From contig WKLE02000574.1 in the NCBI GenBank assembly GCA_014885115.2, forward strand, positions 1 through 42,399: DNA of 42,399 bases, in the 5' to 3' direction. The stretch comes from Asterionellopsis glacialis. Taxonomy: Eukaryota; Bacillariophyta; Plagiogrammaphyceae; Rhaphoneidales; Asterionellopsidaceae. Below are positions 31,101-39,690 of this stretch, piece by piece. The notes beneath the pieces are model-generated. The model did not search any database. It was not told the origin of the DNA and worked only from the letters and a program-made list of their open reading frames with translations. How positions within the stretch are numbered: the stretch's first letter is position 1; each line of letters begins with the position of its first letter. The position numbers were made by a program, and so were the translations under genes.

Positions 31101-32143
31101 TCTTGTTGAATCAATATGAAAGGATCATTCTTCCATATTGTGTTATAGTTATAATTATTTCCTCCTACCTGTTGTGTTGAAAATCCTGTTATTTGATCAA
31201 TCCAAGATAGGATAGATTCTATAAGTTTTTGCTGTTTCAATGTCCAATCATTTTGAAATGTTTGCAAGTCTCTTATAATACTATATCGCGCCATACCAGA
31301 CCCTCGTTTTGTTGTTGTTTTGTGACCTTTCTGGAGGGATGACAACGAAATCCATTGTTGTATTATTTTATCTTTCTTTACTAAATGTAAAGCTCCTACT
31401 GTTGTTGACAATGTTTGATCTTGAGATGCTTGTTGTTGTCCTTTCATCATCCATAACAAATCATCATTTTCATCCAATAACATTTTATTATCTTCTTCTT
31501 GTTGTTGTTGTTCTTCTTCTTTAGTCATAGTATTGCCAATCACATTGAGCAATGATGCCGATGATTGCTTTATCTTCTTCATGGCATCTTTCATATCTAT
31601 AGCTAAACCTTGGACATCTACTAATATTCCATTCAATACATCATCTTCATCAAGCATTGATGAAAAAATAGTTTTATTTTGTTTATTTTCAGCTGTTTTT
31701 TCTGCTTGTAGTGGTGTCGACAATGACGACAATGACGACGACGACGACGACGACGGCAACGCTATATTATTATCCTTTTTTTCATCACAGTTGCTAGTAT
31801 TACTTCTGCTACTATGTTGTCGAAATACACGTCGTTGTCGAATCCATAATCTCCAACGAACATTCCATGGCAACATTAAAAACTTTTGGCTCGTACAATT
31901 CCAATATATCGATGTATCTTCTTCACCATAAATATTCATAGTCACATTATGAATTATACTTTCAAAAGTTATTTCATCATTGTCATTATTATTATAATGT
32001 CGGTGACGGCTCATCGACTGTGCATGGTGTTGTTGTTCTCTCAATGATACTAACGAAGAAGAATCCTCAGGCACCTGTTGAATTGGTGCTAATGAGGAAC
32101 CAACTATTGGCATCGAACTAGAATAGTCATCATCATCCGTCAT
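28139..32143 (-). CDS. Large acidic protein of unknown function (1334 aa)
   Basis: Single uninterrupted frame from ATG 32143. I do not recognise a family. The N-terminus is disordered and His/Asn-rich. Residues about 81-108 hold a Trp/Arg-rich block (LPWNVRWRLWIRQRRVFRQ). Poly-Ser, Gln and Asp/Glu tracts follow (e.g. a CGA/TCG repeat near 31735). From about residue 440 to 1150 the sequence is mostly helical and could be an alpha-solenoid (e.g. GRALLVCYLIAKKVRGYQLA, LLLRATRYLQALVDC, MDVVCNILTGIGLWVDIIYL). The last 170 residues are acidic and disordered, with SRKRPHPS, AVLKEFWKPKS and two Asp/Ser clusters before the terminal DEILLL. A nuclear role is plausible from the RKRP and acidic tail but is inference. 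Divergently transcribed from the dehydrogenase gene. Confidence 0.85.
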   Translation of the reverse strand: MTDDDDYSSSMPIVGSSLAPIQQVPEDSSSLVSLREQQHHAQSMSRHRHYNNNDNDEITFESIIHNVTMNIYGEEDTSIYWNCTSQKFLMLPWNVRWRLWIRQRRVFRQHSSRSNTSNCDEKKDNNIALPSSSSSSSLSSLSTPLQAEKTAENKQNKTIFSSMLDEDDVLNGILVDVQGLAIDMKDAMKKIKQSSASLLNVIGNTMTKEEEQQQQEEDNKMLLDENDDLLWMMKGQQQASQDQTLSTTVGALHLVKKDKIIQQWISLSSLQKGHKTTTKRGSGMARYSIIRDLQTFQNDWTLKQQKLIESILSWIDQITGFSTQQVGGNNYNYNTIWKNDPFILIQQEVPVSPSDIIFGKDDEIVTSSNKKQKTEIDSKARGSASSLLSIQQEENMLNFRNWISSQIEQQQQDHTPWNCDNGDSSANEPMSMTNEIKHVCDEFGTANWYRRDQLLRHIDKLLLCSESTSSDNGGIEYLRQFLEHATVASSYSNDDGSTATEQGRALLVCYLIAKKVRGYQLAQQNLVRIPTNLSNLDLTTIHFDNLIQDFLIPPSETDNDVLQYNHNNTTTKRVSDRSNSNTGTKSMRIPHVEDLGNQLWDNILIAKYNNETVQDKLLTTVTKFSSWLPFGPILDRYKYLFQIILARTKHNVNNTSKDSKIEAWKVSMLQTIETMSPKDRAQLLLRATRYLQALVDCNISEASPELIIDPEASIWIRVFDTHCCHGVILPLLHEMRLVSSVSTATTVDAGISYTSLTRVNTLCDTLECIMSCSRSCSRQNHPWTQACRELVQLVHYFADTRFPLQKDSGNVTIDVTKAIVYRMKRIAKELCLHDDYLHKDHIKPTISICTYMQSVLDICFDATFQHQVVPLWCRHVSNFIFEVWKDDHPIDKILEQWMKCLFSLSSSEEGVIDDDVGHKSLSFHFTPILSCIHEQLLLNMYEHAIRIKLFHRSLGGENDTSIPKREEKRHTDQKSSRESMSSLEHRDEVVGKNIMEILMDIFHKDMESMLQNRECEEDCECEEKNHPKWQNLMEIIRHTPPQYLFVSQSNRWLFNETVASIKRTVETLIDADMDVVCNILTGIGLWVDIIYLKDKSGIVGQCVRLSRDYLNISYRSWIPAIVADEDNGDDGTTRNTNANAASVGLLRMACERVKQELCSRGATNGLDWLERVCERFSVIFEFADSPSSDYHDDSLYDVNLEKNLHCLQQEAIRCSRKRPHPSRNTTSNQVVSQQFDDDDDESDEFMDTSIDPPDTSGSPGGHSSNITRKVGSAEAVLKEFWKPKSTSAKDQVPIEPVEKRNGSPSSHMSKTAQEDSDSSDDDDYNEADDEILLL

Positions 32144-32791
32144 GGTGGAGATCCAATCATCTCATTTCAAAGAGCGGTGCCTCTGAAACGGTTTTCCTTC
32201 GGATTTTATTGCCCATACACAGACTGTCTGTGTTCTCTTTTTCTTTTTTCTTTGGTTTCCCTCCAAGAAATGAGGGCAGTAGGACAGACAAGATATCATT
32301 TCACAGACAGTCACGTCAATATCGACACACACACTTTTGACACTTCTCGTCATTCTCTCCCCCGTCACCAGCTTGTTTACCGTACTTCTTGTACTCGTAC
32401 AACGCACGATTGGACACCTTCACAAACATGTGGTGCAGAGGAATGCACTGTTGTGTCTGATTTTTGGCTTGATATCTTTTCCCTAGAGATTTTTCCCCGC
32501 TTTTTTGGTGTCATCTGTGACGAGATGTCTTCCTGGTAGGTCTACTCGATCTCGTCAACACTATTGAACTAGTCCAACCTGCTCACAACCTATCTCTCTG
32601 ACTCTACAAGTAGACTCTTGCACTTGCCTTGACAAAAACAATCTATTCATGTGTAGCACCATCTAGAAATCTATCCCAATTACGACCTGTTTTTTTTTCC
32701 TTAAAAAAAATACATATTGTGTATGTAATATAAACTTGTTCAGTGAAAGAACTCCACAAGACTACCCGCAAATTTTTTGAATGACCGAAAA
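32144..32791. promoter_or_regulatory. Divergent promoter region with an upstream ORF at its right end
   Basis: 648 bp between two divergent starts. Just before the dehydrogenase ATG a four-codon ORF (32781-32795, MTEK-stop) overlaps the main start as ATGA. Pyrimidine-rich blocks and a TTTTTTTTCC run are near 32690-32700. The ORF at 32177 overlaps this region and is not supported. Confidence 0.5.
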
Positions 32792-34027
32792 ATGATACCA
32801 GCAACTTTAACTACAACAGCTAGTAGTAAAATTGTAGGTGGATTATCAACGAAATGGAGATTTTTAAAACCCATCGGCAACCGTAAATGTCGTGTTGTCT
32901 TTGCTGGACCACATTTTCAAGCAGGTCTTTCATGTATTCGTGAATTACTAGTCAATAATACTAGTACAACTCAACATCAACATCAAAATCTCAATACGAA
33001 TAGTAAATTGAAACATGCTGCTACTACTGAAAATCATAATCTTGAATTAATACACGCACCGACCACTGCAGACTTGATGGAGTATGCTCCAATCGCCGAT
33101 GTTGCATTACCCTTTATGGAATCATTTGATGATGATTTTTTAGACAAGGCATCGAATTTACGGTTGATCATGCAATATGGTGTTGGACTAGAACGTGTTA
33201 ATCTGAAGACTGCATCAGATTTAGGTATAGCTGTATCGAACATTCCCGCAGATGGTGGATCCGGCAATGCACCAGCTACGGCTGAACATGCTGTATGGCT
33301 TGCCATGTCATTGTTACGGTATCATGCTGTTGTAAACACTACGCCTGCTACTACCACTGGAAATAATATGAATTTACAAGAACGATTTCAACAACGAATA
33401 TTAGGTGGATTACCAGTACCTAGAACCTTATATAACAAACGTGTCACTGTGGTGGGGTATGGTGCTGTTGGATCTACCCTATGTGATTATTTGGTACAAT
33501 TTGGTGCACAAGTTACAGTCGTACGAAAACGACCATGGGAACAATTCAGTAGTTCAAGTGATAGCAGCACTGGAAACGATGACAGCAAGTTTCACAAGTG
33601 TAATTCCTTGGAAGAAGCATTACCACATACAGATATACTATTCTTGGCATGTACAATGACATTAGAAACATGGCATTTAATGAATTCGAATACCTTGGGA
33701 TTATTACCTCAAGGTGCCTTGGTAGTCAATGTGGGTCGTGGTCCGCTAGTGGAATACACATCCATGATGGATGGACTAACGTCACAACATATTGGTGGAT
33801 ATGCTTCTGACGTTGGTATTGGACACGAAACCAAAGTTTCAGAACCATGGGACCCAACAGATCCAATATCCAAATTGCCTAACGTAATTTTTACACCTCA
33901 TGTTGGTGGATATTGTGATTATTCCTATTCTACCATGGGAAAATCTGTTTTGAAAGCAATTTACTCTGTCAAACAAGGCAAACCACCTCCTGTATGGGTC
34001 AATAAAGAGGAAGAATATATAGAGTAG
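32792..34027 (+). CDS. D-isomer-specific 2-hydroxyacid dehydrogenase (phosphoglycerate dehydrogenase-like)
   Basis: 411 residues from ATG 32792, the first in-frame ATG. The N-terminal catalytic part contains LRLIMQYGVGLERVNLKTA and NAPATAEHAVWLAMSLLRYH, typical of the family. The NAD-binding Rossmann motif is VTVVGYGAVGSTL (Gly222, Gly224, Gly227), and the second strand ends VTVVRKRP with Arg/Lys instead of an acidic residue, which hints at NADP rather than NAD preference. Catalytic Arg316 is in VNVGRGPLVE, a Glu in the usual Glu-Pro position is Glu351, and His370 is in FTPHVGG. Family members oxidise D-2-hydroxyacids or reduce 2-oxoacids (glycerate, phosphoglycerate, others); the substrate is not determined. 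Low-complexity inserts (about residues 57-85 and 253-267) break the core. No clear organelle presequence. Confidence 0.87.
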   Translation: MIPATLTTTASSKIVGGLSTKWRFLKPIGNRKCRVVFAGPHFQAGLSCIRELLVNNTSTTQHQHQNLNTNSKLKHAATTENHNLELIHAPTTADLMEYAPIADVALPFMESFDDDFLDKASNLRLIMQYGVGLERVNLKTASDLGIAVSNIPADGGSGNAPATAEHAVWLAMSLLRYHAVVNTTPATTTGNNMNLQERFQQRILGGLPVPRTLYNKRVTVVGYGAVGSTLCDYLVQFGAQVTVVRKRPWEQFSSSSDSSTGNDDSKFHKCNSLEEALPHTDILFLACTMTLETWHLMNSNTLGLLPQGALVVNVGRGPLVEYTSMMDGLTSQHIGGYASDVGIGHETKVSEPWDPTDPISKLPNVIFTPHVGGYCDYSYSTMGKSVLKAIYSVKQGKPPPVWVNKEEEYIE

Positions 34028-35074
34028 AATAATCCCAATAGAATAGTCTTCCACACTAAAAAATAGATCGATAATTCATAAATGTACTACATGAAGATTT
34101 TGTTGGAATAGAAAACTTTTATTATACATGGAATGATGAGTGAAAGTGTCCTTTCCAAGCAATGCTTGAAACAGTGTGACCCTGGGAACAAAAAAAATGT
34201 AGAGGTACGTAAGAAAAAACAAACACCCTCTAGAGAAAAGAAATGGAACAAGGTAATCTTGGTTTCTCTCTCTTTCAATGAATACATCAAAGACCAATAA
34301 CATCACTTTGCTTAGATAAATGGTTTGAGAAAAATGACATCAGCTTGTGATGGCAATTAGCTTTTGAAAATGAACACTGGCATTTTTTTTGGTTCTCAGG
34401 GGACAGAAACGCCCACCTCGTGGATGGGCATAGTGGTCCTATCTAGGTCCTTGAGGACCTAGTCATACCGGTTCCGGTAGGTGGTAGGGTACAGTCACTT
34501 GTTTATAGAAGGACCTACAAGTACCTGCAGTTTCTTATCTAAAAGGGAATAGGATCTACAAGGTACCTGCATCACAAGTAGACCCTACTACCTCCCTCAA
34601 CTATTGTACCTGGTACAGGTAGTTCGTAGAACCTTAGGACTAAGGACCGACGATACAGATTTAGCCAGTTGAAGAACTATTATACCTTGTATTATATAAT
34701 ACGTGCATATCTAATTATTGTTGAAAGCTAGCTTGTTGGTCCTAAGACTATCAACGAATGTATGCAAGTAGGTCCTAATACAGATAGTTAGTAGTGGGGG
34801 AAAGATAGGACATGTTTTAGTGTATATTTGGGACCTGAAGTCTTCTAGAGAGTCATGTACACTCATGAAACTATTATGATAAATGTTCAATAACAATAAT
34901 ACGTAACTTGTAGGTCGTAATAACATTACTTGTATCATTTTAGTCAGTAATAACGCTATGCAGTTATCTGCCTAACAAAGGTTGCAACTAAAAATGTTCC
35001 TCTTGTAATATAATTATTTTTAACCCCCTTGAATCATAAAAAAAAAGATCCGCTACAGATCCTTCTATGTTCCT
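34028..35074. other. Convergent spacer with palindromic-word island
   Basis: Between about 34430 and 34860 the DNA is dense in short self-complementary words: CTAGGTCCTTGAGGACCTAG, ACCGGTTCCGGT, GGACCTACAAG, GTACCTGGTACAGGTA, CTAAGGAC. The first of these is a perfect 20-bp palindrome-like block (34442-34461). No ORF is supported; the A/T-rich ORFs at 34076-34306 and 34711-34938 look like chance. Confidence 0.5.
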
Positions 35075-36085
35075 TCAATCAACCCAACACTTGTCCTTAG
35101 GGTAAATGAGATTTTCACCCATTTGGACGGTTGTAAACCCAAGCAAGGTGCTTGTGCCTGCCAAAGATGAAGCAGAAATGGCAGAGTGTGTTTCCTCAAT
35201 GCCAATTCCTGGGGACATCCAGTTGGAAGCTTCGTAGCTTATGTCGGTTCCAAGAAAACATCCCGCAGCACCTCCAACTGCAACAGAGAGGGCAGCATCA
35301 GCCTTGAGATTAGCATAGTTACCGCTTTCGACACCTTTAAAAATGTTTCCGTATACGGACCGACTTAGTCGCAGGCCTGTGAAGAATGCAAGTGCACAGA
35401 CCCCCCCCGTAGCTACAACCGAAGAGTTGAAATCCCATCCAAGGGCTTGGAGAACATTCACAGTGGGCTGCCAGATACCTCCACTACAAAAGGCGGCACT
35501 TCCTAAAAGAATTCCAGTCTGAGCTTGGGCTGTTACATCGATAGACTCATCACCAGTCACAGTCCTCTTGCCAATCATATACGCTGTATGCCCCAAAAAG
35601 ACACCAATACCATCACCTAAACCGGTAGTCAAGAAAAAGTTTAGATCTGTACCTTGCATGCCAGCACCTTCGGCGAACGTCGCTGCAGTCTGCCATCCGA
35701 ATCCAGCAGGGAAAATCTTTGACACGGCAACTTCAGCAGTTACTATGATCCGACGACTGATGACGGATGCATGACTGGTGGATAGCAGAGAGGCTTTATC
35801 TGCACTTGGGTTATAAGATAACTCGTTACGGGCGAGGGAATTCTTGATCTTGAGAAGGTCCGAATAGTGCATCTTTTCAACGGCCGTTTTGAATTCTTCT
35901 TTTGACAAAACACCATCGCCATTAGAATCAATCTGGTGAAAGACTTCCATGGGGTCAACCTCCCTTTCGCTTGTTTCGGATTTGCTCGTTGGAGCGACCG
36001 TCGCAAAGGAACGAAACGTGGCCTTGCCATAGGGAGAAAACACCAGCGGACGACACGCAATTCTTGAAGTGGCGAGGCGAAGCAT
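35075..36085 (-). CDS. EF-hand protein with mitochondrial-type presequence and hydrophobic body
   Basis: 336 residues, single exon. Residues 1-35 are rich in Arg, Ser and Ala without acidic residues (MLRLATSRIACRPLVFSPYG, then RSFATVAP), a good mitochondrial presequence. One EF-hand lies at residues 53-64 (DSNGDGVLSKEE), with all Ca2+-ligand positions occupied, preceded by the helix DPMEVFHQI. The remaining 220 residues are Gly/Ala-rich and hydrophobic with several possible membrane helices (LNFFLTTGLGDGIGVFLGHT, TGILLGSAAFCSGGIWQP, VATGGVCALAFFTGLRLSRS, LSVAVGGAAGCFLG). A Ca2+-sensing inner-membrane protein is a reasonable inference; no named family can be assigned. Codon use is moderately biased. 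Confidence 0.78.
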   Translation of the reverse strand: MLRLATSRIACRPLVFSPYGKATFRSFATVAPTSKSETSEREVDPMEVFHQIDSNGDGVLSKEEFKTAVEKMHYSDLLKIKNSLARNELSYNPSADKASLLSTSHASVISRRIIVTAEVAVSKIFPAGFGWQTAATFAEGAGMQGTDLNFFLTTGLGDGIGVFLGHTAYMIGKRTVTGDESIDVTAQAQTGILLGSAAFCSGGIWQPTVNVLQALGWDFNSSVVATGGVCALAFFTGLRLSRSVYGNIFKGVESGNYANLKADAALSVAVGGAAGCFLGTDISYEASNWMSPGIGIEETHSAISASSLAGTSTLLGFTTVQMGENLIYPKDKCWVD

Positions 36086-36517
36086 TATTTGACTGATTCA
36101 ATGAAAGTTGAAACTTTGAAGTTTAAATCAAAGGAAGGAAACCTATGTTGCTTGAATACCGAAAAAATGTAAGATATCTGTGACAACCTTTCGAGATCAC
36201 CCTTGATCATCAAAGATCTTGAAATTCTATTTCGCCGAACTTTATTATTTATCAGTCAAGGAATTCTCTAGAACAATATTGATATTTATTTTATTTTTGT
36301 CCGACTAGAAATGTGTAGGACCTCCTATATCGTACAGCATGTTTCCTACAAACAAAATGGGTGATACTCCGTTTTTTTTTAAAAAGTATTGTACATACCC
36401 TCAAAAGGAAACCAAAGAGGGTTGAGCAACAAAGCGAAAGAAAATCGCATTTACCCATTATTAGAGAACTGAAGTCATAATTTGAAAACCAGTATCAACG
36501 CACATCACAGCTACAAC
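36086..36517. other. Intergenic, nothing recognised
   Basis: Upstream region of the EF-hand gene, AT-rich with a poly-T run near 36372. No repeats seen. Confidence 0.45.
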
Positions 36518-36814
36518 ATGACTGATAACAAGCTCTCCATCGATACACAAAGAAATTCTCTAGCTTCGTTGCTTGTAGATACCTATTGCCAACATGAGAC
36601 AGAAGAACCATCAGCGACCTCTTTGGAACAAGATATGCCTGTATCGGCATTCCCCAGCGAAGCCGATGACAAGGACTACATTCTATCAGCTTTGAAAGCA
36701 ACTTTGATGATTGTTGATTGCATCGTTGTTGATACTGAAGCATCTTCTTTGTGTCTAAAGGTTGATGAATCACCAATGTACACTCTTCGAGAGAATTCCG
36801 GTGCACCTCAGTGA
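36518..36814 (+). CDS. Small acidic ORF, uncertain
   Basis: 98 residues from ATG 36518 (MTDNKLSIDTQRNSLASLLV). Acidic, with Ser/Glu-rich middle and C-terminal SPMYTLRENSGAPQ. No signal peptide, membrane segment or known domain. It is kept because it starts with an ATG in fair context, stands alone between two genes and has balanced composition, but it may be a chance ORF. Confidence 0.35.
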   Translation: MTDNKLSIDTQRNSLASLLVDTYCQHETEEPSATSLEQDMPVSAFPSEADDKDYILSALKATLMIVDCIVVDTEASSLCLKVDESPMYTLRENSGAPQ

Positions 36815-37446
36815 ACCAGAAAATACCGATATTATGTTGCTGTCTATACAAGCAAATAATAAATGAGCAAAGATTATTTTATTGAACAAAAAGGAACTAC
36901 GCTTAGATGGTTCTGTGATCAGGGCAAAGAATCTTTGAATGTAGGATAGCTGTGCGTACCATGTGATTCATAGAAGATTCACTCTTTACGCTCATCATAG
37001 CTTCTTACTAACAATGAACGACAATGTGCCTCGTCCTATAGTTATATACATATATACGTGCTTAAAGAGTTTAGAAAGTGTGTTACATGAATAATCAAGC
37101 AAGTGTATTGTTGTTTCATATTATGTGCGTTTTGGTTTTACACAGTAACCCGTATTCTTCCATTTTCCGATGGATGTTGATTTGTCGTCCTCTCTTGTTA
37201 GGTGCATTACCATATTTTCTCGTGATTTACGCGGGAAAACATTGCTACCAAGACTTCAATTAACCTACGAAAAAGTGGAATGAAACTTCCAAGTTAATTC
37301 ATTTGATATCGGGACCCTCTGTTTGTAGGTAACTCGAGGTGCTAATCTGAAACATATTTTCAAACTCTTAGAGAACCAAAAATGTTTAAAACAACGGTGC
37401 CCAATTTGCCAATTAATATTGTTTATATTTTTTTATTTGAAACCTT
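36815..37446. other. Intergenic, nothing recognised
   Basis: AT-rich. The ORF at 37078 is rich in hydrophobic codons expected from T-rich DNA and is not supported. Confidence 0.45.
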
Positions 37447-38628
37447 TCAATCTTTGCTGGCTTCCTCTGCCAATTTCATCATAGCTCCTGTAACTTGAAG
37501 CACTTCTTTTTCGGACATGACATAGGGAGGCATCGTATATAGAAGTCGTCCAAAAGGACGAAGCCATACACCGAAGTCCACGCACCGTTGAGTCACCTTG
37601 GCTCCATCCAAAGGTTCCTTCATTTCGATTACTCCAATCGCCCCTCCAACTCGGACATCTGCAACTCCTGGTATACAGTGTGCTTCTGCCAGTCCCTTTT
37701 GTAAATACCCTTCAATAGCATTGATGCGAGACTTCCAAAATGGTACTCCACTGGTCGGGTCCATGCGAAGCAACTTATTAGTAGATGCAACAGCCACAGC
37801 ACAAGCTAAAGGATTTCCCATAAAGGTAGGACCATGCATCAAAGGTAAAGCGACACCATCGTTATCTGAAGCGGAGACTTTTTCTGCAACTTTTGCTGTA
37901 GCCAACACTGCACCAAGGGTCATGTATCCCCCTGTAAGGGCCTTTCCAAGGCACAGAATATCTGGGGTGACACCTGCATGTTCGCAAGCAAATAATGTAT
38001 CGTTCCCTGAACGTCCAAATCCAGTTGCTATTTCGTCACATATCAAGAGTAAGTTATATTCGTCACACAGCTCACGAGCTCGTTTTAGGTACTTTGCGGG
38101 GTAAAAGCGCATCCCGCCTGCTCCCTGAACAATGGGTTCTAAGATAAGGGCTGCAAGTGACTCATGTTGTTCTGCCAAGGTTTTCTGCATGTTATCCAAT
38201 GAAGCCTCCAATGCCTCCTCATTACCACTGATAGTATTATTACAAATACATCTCTGACATCCTGCCGATGATTCGCCTATTCTTTTCCTTAGATCACAAG
38301 GTGGTCTTGATACGAAGACTTGTCCTGGTAACATGGTTTCTTGTTCTGGAGGAAATAACGTGGAATGCATACCTGTATCAGGGTCACATACACTCATAGC
38401 TCCTAAAGTATCACCATGGTATCCTCCACGTACACTACATATTTTGTTTTTTCCTCTTTTAATGCCACGTCCTTTTCCTCCTCGCCAATATTGTATTGCC
38501 ATTTTCAGTGCTACTTCGACTGCTACTGATCCCGAATCAACCAAAAACACCTTTTTTAACTCAAGTAAATTTAATGAATAACCATTTGATCTACTTAGTA
38601 CTGTTTCTCTTTTTACGAAAAGATTACT
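37447..38628 (-). CDS. bioA: 5'-truncated DAPA aminotransferase (biotin synthesis)
   Basis: The frame is open from 38628 (after TAG at 38629-38631) to the stop at 37447 but has no ATG near its start. From KKVFLVDSGSVAVEVALKMA onward it follows 7,8-diaminopelargonic acid (adenosylmethionine-8-amino-7-oxononanoate) aminotransferase closely: RGGYHGDTLGAMSVCDPD, EPIVQGAGGMRFYP, CDEIATGFGRSG with the PLP-ring Asp, LCLGKALTGGYMTLGAVLAT with the PLP Schiff-base Lys, GPTFMGNPLACAVAVA, and VWLRPFGRLLYTMPPYV with the substrate Arg region. A Cys-rich insert (GCQRCICNN) is unusual. The enzyme uses SAM as amino donor and PLP as cofactor. About 90-100 N-terminal residues of the family (substrate-site Trp/Tyr and the GGLTH region) are absent, and only about 130 bp separate the frame from the next gene, so the gene is either truncated or its 5' exon lies far away. 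The frame itself shows no stops. Confidence 0.8.
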   Translation of the reverse strand, partial: SNLFVKRETVLSRSNGYSLNLLELKKVFLVDSGSVAVEVALKMAIQYWRGGKGRGIKRGKNKICSVRGGYHGDTLGAMSVCDPDTGMHSTLFPPEQETMLPGQVFVSRPPCDLRKRIGESSAGCQRCICNNTISGNEEALEASLDNMQKTLAEQHESLAALILEPIVQGAGGMRFYPAKYLKRARELCDEYNLLLICDEIATGFGRSGNDTLFACEHAGVTPDILCLGKALTGGYMTLGAVLATAKVAEKVSASDNDGVALPLMHGPTFMGNPLACAVAVASTNKLLRMDPTSGVPFWKSRINAIEGYLQKGLAEAHCIPGVADVRVGGAIGVIEMKEPLDGAKVTQRCVDFGVWLRPFGRLLYTMPPYVMSEKEVLQVTGAMMKLAEEASKD

Positions 38629-38758
38629 CTATGATTACTATTATTTTGTTGCGGGACGTTGAACGATGTAAGGTTAGATGGTGGGTACTTTATTCTGTTT
38701 CCATGAGGCACAAATGAACTTTTTCTTGGGGTAATTTCAAAACCTGAAGCGAAATGGT

Positions 38759-39181
38759 TTATTTTTGTCTTATTGCTTTTGCTATTTTCTTAGCCCCTTT
38801 GGAGATGCCTTTTGATGTTTTTTCCACGACATGATGTTTTTTATCGATTTGTATCAGACGATCACCTGCTTTAGCCATAACTTCTCCAGACTTTCGAAAA
38901 GCTTTGCCAGCTTTTCCGTGTGTAGTAGCAACAACGGCAGCTCCAGCACCAGCAACCACACCAACGACTGGTCCAGCGAATACTAAACCAGCAATTCCTC
39001 CAGCTGCGGCTGCGCCTCCAAGCACTCTTCCACTTACATCTACAGGGTCTTTGGTACTTTTTCCGATGGGCTCATCCAATTCATATTCTTCGTATCCGTG
39101 TTCATAGGGTGCAGATGGTGTCGGTGAATCAGGATATATATGATGATGGTGTTGATCATGTTGACTATGGACGGAGCTCAT
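38759..39181 (-). CDS. Small glycine-zipper protein with His-rich N-terminus
   Basis: 140 residues from ATG 39181. The N-terminus is His/acidic (HSQHDQHHHHIYP, then YEHGYEEYELDEPIG). A Gly/Ala-rich hydrophobic stretch (residues about 50-88, GGAAAAGGIAGLVFAGPVVG) has the small-residue spacing of glycine zippers or oleosin-like hairpins. The C-terminus is basic and amphipathic (KGISKGAKKIAKAIRQK). The middle could insert in a membrane or lipid surface; the family is not recognised. Its stop lies only about 130 bp upstream of the truncated bioA frame on the same strand. Confidence 0.65.
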   Translation of the reverse strand: MSSVHSQHDQHHHHIYPDSPTPSAPYEHGYEEYELDEPIGKSTKDPVDVSGRVLGGAAAAGGIAGLVFAGPVVGVVAGAGAAVVATTHGKAGKAFRKSGEVMAKAGDRLIQIDKKHHVVEKTSKGISKGAKKIAKAIRQK

Positions 39182-39690
39182 GATTATATTTGTAGATTAA
39201 TGTAAGGAATTTCTTATGATGAACGTATACTCAGACGCTCAATTGTTTTTAATGTGTTCGGTGGTATGTAATGAGTGTTGTTCTTCTTTATTACTATTAT
39301 TCGATATGATCTGTTCGTTCCAAGAAACAAGAAGAGTGATCAAAAAATTTGATCGTGTCTCTTGGCTCTTTCTTGAGCTACTCGTATTCTTCTTTTGATG
39401 ATTTGAGATTAGTCTAGTCCTCTTCCGAAAAACCGTTGTGCCTTGCGTGACTGAACGATTCGAGATAACTTCTTTGCTGTTCCAAGATTCAGTCCCGATT
39501 TTGGAATTTTGGTCCTTCTAGAATATTCTAGAGTGAGTATGTACCCCTACGGTTGTACTGGTCCAACGAATTAGTCAATACCTGAGATAGTCGTAGGACC
39601 ATAAGAGTTTTCTATAAAAGATACTTTCCTTTTCTTCATCACAATAAATCCCAGCTACTAATTAATACGCACAAATAGCAGATAATAAAT
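39182..39690. other. Intergenic, nothing recognised
   Basis: Upstream DNA of the glycine-zipper gene; I searched it for a bioA N-terminal exon and saw none. TTCTAGAATATTCTAGA near 39517-39533 is a short palindrome. Confidence 0.4.

Noticed and set aside
37598..38104. 168-codon ORF antisense to bioA
   Set aside because: Shadow of a conserved sense gene; no domain and no independent support.
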